Source of the DNA: Datura wrightii
Taxonomy: Eukaryota > Streptophyta > Magnoliopsida > Solanales > Solanaceae
Assembly (NCBI GenBank): GCA_035772735.1
Contig: JASDFA010000019.1
Location: 70,904,001 to 70,968,000, forward strand
Direction: 5' to 3'
Length of the DNA stretch: 64,000 bases
Part shown: one piece after another, positions 56,771 to 64,000 of the stretch
Layout: each line of letters starts with the position of its first letter
Numbering within the stretch: the first letter of the stretch is position 1
Program-made: the position numbers and the translations under genes
Notes under the pieces: model-generated
Told to the model about the DNA's origin: nothing
What the model saw: the letters and a program-made list of their open reading frames with translations, nothing else
Databases searched by the model: none

Positions 56771-58184
56771 TGCCGAAATTACACCTCTACTATAAGAAGC
56801 ATAATGCGGTCGTTGTCAATTGTAGAACCCAACAAGTTTGAGATCAAATCCCATAGGGAATATGATGAAAACTAAGTCTTATGTGGTTATTTATTTTTAG
56901 TCAAGTATTTCCGTAAAAATGGGAGTTTGGGAAATTTATTTCTGTTTCAATATCAGTCATATGCAAGAGGTACTAGCCATAATTTATTACTATTAAATCC
57001 AAGAAGAATAGAAACTAGCATTATGATCATCATGATTTCTTAACGACATTCGGTGATTGACTGCGGTGGATTTGTTTGTTGTTACGTGTACAGGTTATTG
57101 ACTCAATTACTCCATCCAAATGTTTCTCAACCTATTCAGATAGTTAATACTCTTATATTCTCAAACTAGGAGTAATGAATACTAAGTTCTAATAAATTTA
57201 ACCTAAGTATATTAATCTTATTACAGCATTAATCGTCAGACAAGGATTAACAACGTGAATCCTTATTATCAATTATTTTTACCCAGATTTATACCTCTTA
57301 ATCAAGCAAGTTAAACCTAGGGCTTGATCTAATGTTTGCAACCATTAGAAATCATTCAAAATAATAAAAATGATAATAAACACGATTATATTAACCAAAT
57401 CCACATATCAATCACCACAATTATGTCAATCTACCATGAATCACATAACCCTGAAATTTAGCCACACGTGATCATTGATATTACAATAGCCATTATAATT
57501 ATCAAAGAAGATTCAACTTACAAGGAAGATAATGAAACCTTGATTGTAATTCCAATACTCAACAATATTTCTTCAAGAAATTTTTGAAAAGTAACGTACA
57601 AATTGATGTTTTCTCTCACAAAAGTCTAATTTCCAAAATAAATCTAGCAGCTGCTATTTATAGCCTAGGGTAATTCAAAAATGAACTTTAAAATCTGAGT
57701 CCTGCTTCTTATGTGACGCCCAAGTTGATGGCCCATCGACAAGCTAATAGTCTGTCATTTAGGTCATCAGCCTTATCCAGTGATGACTCTGTTTGCACCA
57801 GTAATGACTCCATAGTTGACAGCCCACCAGCAAGCTACCCGTCACTTTGGTGTTCAATTATTCTTAACCTTGCACTTCCATTGCAGAAGATTGATGCTAG
57901 AGATGACGGCCCGTCACATGATTGATGGCCCGTCAGAGTTGCCGTCACTTGCCAAGTCTCAGAAGGGTTAACTCAACGATAGACATGACGGCCCATCACA
58001 TGATTGACGGCCTGTCAATTAGGCCATCACTTGGTCCTTTCAGCTTAGTCTACACCATCTCTTACCTTGATTATTTTCCTATACAATAGACACAAAAATA
58101 ATTAAATATAATAAAAGTTTCTCAAAAACTTGCATCAATTCGTAGTTAAAAGCATCAAATGCGCCATCAAATATCGGCGCATCA
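56771..58184 (-). repeat. 5' LTR of the Athila-like element (about 1.4 kb)
   Basis: Plus-strand ends TGCCGAAATTACACC...ATCGGCGCATCA. On the minus strand several gacggcc(c/t)(g/a)tca palindromic words (57715-58030) precede the TATA box complement at 57655-57663. The left end lies next to the primer site, which fixes that border; the right border is chosen from the terminus and the change of character at 58185. Confidence 0.7.
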
Positions 58185-58502
58185 GCTCGCTTCATGGTGC
58201 CCTACTCTTCGTGACTTGTCTTCGCAAATTGCAGTGAGTGGCCCTTAGCCGAGCTTAGTGACTGTTGGATCTTTATTTTATGATCGAAGATAGTTCCCAA
58301 TCGATTTTATGTTATAGCACTTCTTATCGAATCATTTCTTATGGTTAGTTCGTTCGTTGCTTTTCATTCTATGGTAAACCAATTTCAATTCTTTCATAAT
58401 TATACCTTATAATTGAAGGAGGGATCCCTTTACTTTTTAAATTGTTGTGCTTCTAAGTCTGGATATCTCTGAGGTACTTTAGTGTTTAGCATTTTAGAGA
58501 AC
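58185..58502. other. Non-coding A+T-rich sequence, nothing recognised
   Basis: No gene, LTR end or repeat could be recognised. It separates the Athila-like LTR from the tandem repeat. Confidence 0.5.
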
Positions 58503-58850
58503 ATGGTTGCCCCATCAATCGAAGTTTTTTACATTACAAAGTTACTCCACCAGCCGAAGGCTTTTTACATTATAGTTGTCCTACTAGCCAAAGACTTTTT
58601 ACGTTACAAGTTACCCCCCCCCCCAGCTGAAGGCTTTTTACATTATAATTTGCCCAGTTATCCTAAGCCTTTTATAGTACAAGGTTGCCCCACTAGCCAG
58701 CGTTTTTATATATTACAAGTTTTTCTGCCAACCAGAGATTTTTTATAATACAGTTAACTCCACCAGTCGAAGCTTCTCATTATAACTACTTTGTATATCA
58801 AAGATGTTTTTATCATAGTTGATCCGCTAATTGGAGTTTTCAAATTTTGT
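58503..58850. repeat. Degenerate tandem repeat, unit about 36-42 bp
   Basis: About eight units of the form gttgccccaccagccgaag followed by gctttttacattacaa, steadily diverging to the right. A run of eleven C lies at 58614-58624 inside one unit. The 88-codon open frame 58482-58748 simply translates the repeat. Confidence 0.85.
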
Positions 58851-59229
58851 CTACTTGTTCTAATTGAAATAGCTCACAAATTCGAGACTCCAATAATCAT
58901 TTGGCTATTACTTTTCTGACTCTATTTCTTTTATTTTATTTATCATCTTACAACTTTAGATTGCACAGGTATTCCTCTCTTTTACCTTTTGCAGATGAGC
59001 ACATTATATATGGAACTATCTCTAAGTATCAAACTGAAAAATTTAATGAGGAATGTCAAACTCATTAGCAAAGTCAAGATTCACTCTCAGAACTCCACTC
59101 AACTCAACTTTCACAAGTTCTGACTTAACTAAATTCTTAACAATCTATTTATAGTCCATTTACGTCCTAGTATCTTCATAACTTGACACTAGGGTCATTT
59201 TTGAAGTTTATGTTCATTCTTTTATCATG
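58851..59229. other. Non-coding sequence, nothing recognised
   Basis: No gene, RNA or repeat boundary could be recognised. Confidence 0.4.
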
Positions 59230-59788
59230 AAACTGCAAATGCCTTCAGTATAAATGGGGATGAGACATCTCTCATTCCAAGTCATCATCCTGAACTACAT
59301 CCGATCTGATTTCTATCTCCTTCAATGATATGTAGGTAGCTCAAATTCAAGTATAATCATACTCACTTTATTTGTTCCAAAATCATTTCATCTTCCATCA
59401 CAAAAGAACCTAGTGTCATCATAATTCAACGGTAAGATAAATTTTGAAAGTCTATCAAAATTTATCGTAACTTCACCTTCTTGAACTACAAATGGCCTGA
59501 TTTCTCGCAAAATCCAAGATATTTAGGCAACTCAAAGCCAAAGTTCGTCCATACCCACATCAACCAACTCATTTTTCAATGGAACTATTTCACGAATTCA
59601 TATGGTCTGATTTCTGTTAAACTAAAGATATGTAGAAAACTCATAAGTTAGAGCCCGATCAAGATTTACTCAAATTCATCATAACTTGTTTAAAAAAAGA
59701 TGTATTGATGGTCGGCCAAAACTGAAATATGCCAATTTTAATTGCCCTGACCTTCTATAATAATACTTGGTCAAAGAAACGGGCAATT
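59230..59788. repeat. Three-copy degenerate dispersed repeat
   Basis: ctgatttct...gatat(g/t)taggcaactca-like words occur near 59303, 59494 and 59606, each followed by a related caaattcaagt/aaagttcg segment. Copies are 190 and 110 bases apart, and all are non-coding. Confidence 0.55.
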
Positions 59789-61050
59789 GTTGACACCCAA
59801 TTTGACTCTCCATTTTCTTAATTGATTAGTTAAATTTCTGAAATTTTAAATAAAGTAAAATAAATATTTATAAAGGTCGAATATATTTTCTAAATTATTT
59901 TGAATGATATTCTGTCATTTTATTAGGCAAATTATCCTAATAAATATTATATAATTTTTTATATATAACTTTGAATATCAAATATGTTTACAAAAAATTA
60001 ATTACATATATTTTAGCATATTTATTATATTTAAAAAATTATTTTGTATCAAAAATAAGTATTTTATTTAAGTATGTATATTGAATTATCAATTTTGGGT
60101 CAATTATAATTTTAAATCAATCATTTAATCCTACTCAGTGTCCATGTGATTGTATTTGAACCAATCACATGATGACACGTCAGCTCCTCCAAATAAGCAC
60201 AATCCTTGTCAAAAAGGCATATCTAATTTGGATCATTAAATTCTTTTTGTCCGATGGACCTCATATTTTGCAAATAATACACACACACGCACTTTAAATT
60301 TTTATTTATTTATTTATTTATTTATTATCCTTTGATTAATCTTAGTCGTCGATCATTTGATTAGATGACCCTAAACATAGGACCCGATTCAAACCCGTAT
60401 CAACCCGACCCAAAAGCCCTTTTCAGACCCTAAAACCTTTCTCTGTCCCTTTTCTCATTTGGATAGATATATCCAACTCTAGGCGCCTCATATCTTCTTC
60501 TCACACCCTTTTTTCTCGACCCAAAACAGAAACACTAACCATAGATGACTGCCCCACCTTCCCCTTTTCTCCCCCCGGTCTTTTATGTGCAGACACCGGC
60601 GAAGCAACAGAAATCTCTCTTAAACTTTTTCATTTCTTCTCCTTATTTGACGAGGAGCCCACAATTGTTGACTCCATTTAAACAGTAAGAGCTTGAGCCC
60701 TCTAACGGTCTTCTGTCATTTTCAAATTAAATCTGAAAAAAATAAGCACCTTTTAATTTTCGCTCTACTTATTCTGATTTTTACCCCTTTGTCCCCCTCC
60801 CCATCCTTCTACTCTTCTCAAAAACCCTTTCAAATTTGAATTTTTGAATCTGGAGTCCTCTACCTTTCTACCTATAAATATAGCCCTTATACGCTCAGTT
60901 TACTATCAATTCTAGACCATCAAGTCTTTTCAATAAATTTACTACACATACTCAAATATTTTCTCATTATTTTTCATATGTTTTCTGGTCTTCCAAGTTT
61001 AGTCTAGTTTGAGAAGCAAGGTCATTCTCGTTCGGTTGTAATATGTGTCT
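59789..61050 (+). repeat. Possible LTR or LTR fragment
   Basis: Starts TGTTGACACCCAATTTGAC, which looks like a retrotransposon LTR start. A ccaatcacatgatgacacg stretch lies near 60155 and a TATA-like tataaatatag near 60875. No matching second LTR, primer site or clear CA end is visible, so the right border is a guess. Confidence 0.3.
60298..60326. repeat. (TTTA)n microsatellite
   Basis: About seven TTTA units in a row. Confidence 0.95.
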
Positions 61051-61591
61051 AATATAGATCTAGAAATATGTGTATATGCGCCGCTTATTAAAGTTCTGCT
61101 TTGATATGTATTAATACCTCTTAATGTTTACCAAGCTAAGTGTGGGATGAGTACACAACCTTCTTCCCTCTATTTCTCTCATTAGTTTTAGTATAATCTC
61201 AATGTAAGAATATGTTTGTGTTTATTGGCTATGTTAGACTCACTTCTTCATGGAGCTAGTAGAGTAATTTTCTATTATTAATCGCAAAATTCATTGATGT
61301 ATTAATTAAGTTTGTAGATAACCAAAATGGCTCTCTTTATTTAGATTTGAATTTTGTTTCAGACCTCAGTAAATGCATTTTTACTACTATATTTTTTAAT
61401 GTTAAATATGAAAATAGCAAAATGGATCACATTCAAAAAGCCATCAGTCTTCTTTTAATAAATCTGGGTTTCAATTTCATTTTCTAGATCAGTGAATTAT
61501 GTTTTAAATGTGTTCTGCCTCCCTAAATCTCTCGTTGGACAGCCAGCAAGGTCCTCTTTAATTTATTTTATTTTTTTTGACTTTCGTTTAA
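61051..61591. other. A+T-rich sequence upstream of the DUF295 fragment
   Basis: No F-box or other coding exon could be recognised here, on either strand. A GTTGGACAGCCAGCAAGG word at 61534-61551 recurs inverted at 62533-62550. Confidence 0.5.
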
Positions 61592-62071
61592 CCATGGATT
61601 GATGGTAAGCATTACATTTTAGAATCACTAGGATCATTATTTGTATTTTCACAAGATGGTGTTGATTTGAGGTACGTCAAAGATGATTGGGAGAGTATTC
61701 AACTGATGCACATCTTAGGTGAAGATGATGAGGGGGAGAAGATGTACACGTACAGGACAAGAACTTTTCTAGTTTTCCAAATCGATTTAGCTACTTGCAG
61801 TATTACACCAACCACGGATTTAGGAGATCAAGCTTTTTTTCTGGGTGCTAATGCTTCTCTTTCAGTCCAAGCTTCTCAATTTCCGGGAATCAAGGTCAAT
61901 CATATTTATTTTTCAGATAATTGTTTGGGTGCATACCTTTATTTAGAAGAAAGAAGCGGCTTGGACATGGGGGTGTTCAACTTAGCAGATGGCAGTATCC
62001 AGCCACATTATGATGGTGTTTCCCTTAGTTGTGTTTGTCCTCCAAATTGGGTCACACCAACTCTGTATTGA
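61592..62071 (+). pseudogene. DUF295 domain C-terminal fragment (F-box-associated family)
   Basis: An open frame runs from 61592, just after an in-frame TAA (61589-61591), to TGA 62069-62071, about 159 codons. It reads HYILESLGSLFVFSQ, TRTFLVFQIDLA, LGDQAFFLGANASLSVQAS, FPGIKVNHIYFSDNCLGA, DMGVFNLADGSIQPHY and CPPNWVTPTLY, in the order typical of the C-terminus of plant DUF295 proteins (SKIP23-like, F-box adaptors of SCF ubiquitin ligases). No F-box and no N-terminal half are present and no in-frame ATG suits the start. It may be the last exon of a gene (a possible acceptor, attttag, ends at 61622) or, more likely, a truncated copy. No internal stop or frameshift breaks the 159 codons, so it is young or constrained. 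Confidence 0.8.
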
Positions 62072-64000
62072 GTGAGTCATTTTTCTATATCTACTTTTTT
62101 CATTATTCTATATGTTCTTGAAGTTGACTGGAAATTTTTTAAAGAGTATTTTCAACATGTCATTTTCAGACATGGCTAATGCACCTTTGTTGTTTTCATA
62201 TAATTGGACAAAGGTACTCTAGGTGTTATACTGCCTTACTTTACCTTGCTTCAAGGTATCTTGTGTTGGAATGCACTATTGCCTGGATATCTTCTGTACA
62301 TCAGTATTGTCTTTATTTTCGAGTTTCTTAGTGGAAGCCGTTCACAATCTAATATTGAGGTGCAGTCACCATTGCGATTGATATACTACTAACTGAAAAG
62401 AAAGAGGTTATAAGATTCTTCTATTACTCTGCTTCAAAAAACTGTGTTTTGAAGTTGTTTCTTCAAGGGTTAAAATGAGTTTCATACAAAGAACAAATAT
62501 ATGTTTGAAAGCAAAAAAAATATTGAGTTGAACCTTGTTGGCTGTCCAACAAGGTTTCTGTAAATCTTTTTTTAATTTATGCAACTTAAATGAAAGTAAA
62601 AAAAAAAATTATTAGAACTTCGTTGCCTCAGAAACGAGGTGTCCGTTTTGGTAAGTCTGTGAATTGAGTGTCCGTTTTGGAATTTCTGAAGAAAATTTTA
62701 TCCTTTTTGGTGTCGGACTCTAATGGATTACTCTCTTAAGCTTAGCAAATGATAAAAGGACCTCAATGAATCTTATTTATTAAAGTGTTTAGAGGTTTGT
62801 CTTCTTGAATTGGTGGACATTTTGCCATCTTAACATATTAATAAATGGATAATAACCATGTTTACCAAGAGCTTATTTTCAAGATTAAGTTTTGAAATTC
62901 TAATTTGGTCATAATGTTCAGTTTTCTTCGTGCCTGTGTTTGTGATTCTTCAAATTTACAAAGAGTCAAAAAAAACATGTATCTCTTCTTCAACTGAAAT
63001 TGTTAAAAGTATTCTCGGGGTTGTGTTCTTTATTCACTATCTCTGTTCACGTGTATGTTGTCCTCATAATCTCCGCATTTAAACTTATGGTTGTTTATTG
63101 AATATTCATCTCTAAAAATAGGATTGTTAGGAGTCTTATAAGTCACAAAAGACTATTTTAGTGTCATTACTCTACTAAGTGGTGTGTTTAGGATCATTAG
63201 TTAAAATCAAAATATTAAGAACTTAAGCTAGAAGTAGCTTTCTAGATTCATCGTACCATTCCCTTTTCTGTTTTTATGCACATGTAATTTTCAAGTAATT
63301 GCATCTCATTCAATAAGAAGTTTAGTATGTCAAACAATCACATACATAAAGTGAACACAAATTTTCTTTAACTTAATTTAGTCTCTGCCAAGTTTTGCTT
63401 CTTTACCTTCCCTGTTGGTCACTTAGGACTAAGCAATTGAGGGTCCACGGTTCTGTTCTCTCTTTAGATTAGATGTATAAGTTACGTGTAAGAATGATAT
63501 TTTATTTTTCTCAATATATCTTGGAGGCTGATAGGACTATTTTACTCATCTAAAAATTATGGTTATCTTTTCTTAGAAAAAGGATGCCTTGGTTCGCTGT
63601 TTAGGAACTGTTTTGTCTTTACTATTTGCTCCTAATACAATGGAGAATTTTAGAGACTAAATGACTCAGCTTTAAGTCAAACACTGATCTGTCTAGCTAG
63701 TTTGTGACACCTAGCATGACTTGTGATGTTCCTTTCGCTTATTAAACATGTAAACTAGTAATTCTTAATATTCAGTAATGTCTTGAAAAAATTCTGTAAA
63801 TATACAGACCTGCCAGTTTAGTGAGACTTAAATATTTCTTTTTGGAATTTATTTAACAAATAGAGACTAATGGAAGGTCATTGACAGTAGTTGGTTATCG
63901 ATAACTTTGAGATTAAAGGCCTATTTTTACCCCACCTAAATATCATATATGTTTAATCGTACTTTAGATACCTTGAAGCTTTAACTCATCTCGAAGCATA
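62072..64000. other. A+T-rich non-coding sequence
   Basis: No gene, tRNA or mobile element end could be recognised. A short palindrome lies at 62533-62554. A gtgtccgttttgg word repeats at 62640 and 62670. The open frame at 62204-62392 has no recognisable similarity. Confidence 0.5.
62533..62554. repeat. Perfect 9-bp-arm palindrome
   Basis: ccttgttgg-ctgt-ccaacaagg: arms of nine bases around a four-base loop. Eighteen of its bases recur inverted, with one mismatch, at 61534-61551, on the other side of the DUF295 fragment. Confidence 0.9.

Larger units (their letters stand above)
53796..58184 (-). mobile_element. Athila-like retrotransposon remnant: 5' LTR, gag, protease
   Basis: Minus-strand order is 5' LTR (56771-58184), tRNA-Asp-type primer site, gag, protease and the linker toward RT, where it is cut at about 53796. 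RT, integrase and the 3' LTR are missing. The protein pieces match the Athila type and are distinct from the chromodomain elements in the rest of the window. Confidence 0.88.

Noticed and set aside
58482..58748. 88-codon open frame
   Set aside because: It is a translation of the tandem repeat; unit length and frame change along the array.

Overview
This window is plant nuclear DNA, very probably from a eudicot and most like Solanaceae. It is built almost entirely of nested Ty3/gypsy LTR retrotransposons. I see no intact host gene; the only host coding sequence is a C-terminal piece of a DUF295 (F-box-associated) gene near the right end. The Solanaceae suggestion rests on the look of the chromodomain-type pol proteins and LTR families as I remember them, not on a search. 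The dicot plastid rpl2 and ycf2 pieces fit but do not decide the genus. Element names A to H are mine.

Layout, left to right. 1-5201: 3' half of element A (Tekay/Del-type chromovirus, + strand: RT, RNase H, integrase, chromodomain, 2.5-kb LTR). 5202-6225: LTR-like fragment. 6226-14099: an LTR (G) split by element H (7415-13995), a non-autonomous element with 1.6-kb LTRs, a tRNA-Asp-type primer site and one degraded zinc-knuckle ORF. 14100-30042: element E (+), with its 5' LTR interrupted by a chimeric plastid DNA insertion (rpl2 joined to inverted ycf2, 16035-16413) and by complete element B (16466-27314, - strand, 2.8-kb LTRs, perfect 5-bp target duplication); E's primer site, gag and protease follow at 28085-30042. 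30043-31600: a 140-bp gag scrap and a solo LTR. 31601-45832: element D (+), whose protease is split by complete element C (31825-41150, - strand). 45833-52273: element F (-), lacking its 3' end. 52274-53795: LTR fragment. 53796-58184: Athila-like remnant (-) with pre-RT, protease, gag, primer site and 5' LTR. 58185-64000: repeats, a possible LTR, the DUF295 piece and A+T-rich DNA without recognised genes.

Relative history from nesting and LTR comparison by eye: G is older than H and E; E is older than B. C went into D; C's LTRs differ at roughly 22 of the first 155 positions, against about 8 of 150 for B and 10 of 185 for H, so C is the oldest of the three complete insertions. All polyproteins carry premature stops or frameshifts, so none of these elements can move by itself. 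The more unusual points are the plastid chimera inside an LTR minisatellite, a nearly identical 25-bp GC-rich module shared by LTRs of different lineages, the GC-rich short inverted repeats upstream of the TATA box in several LTR families, and element H's ORF.
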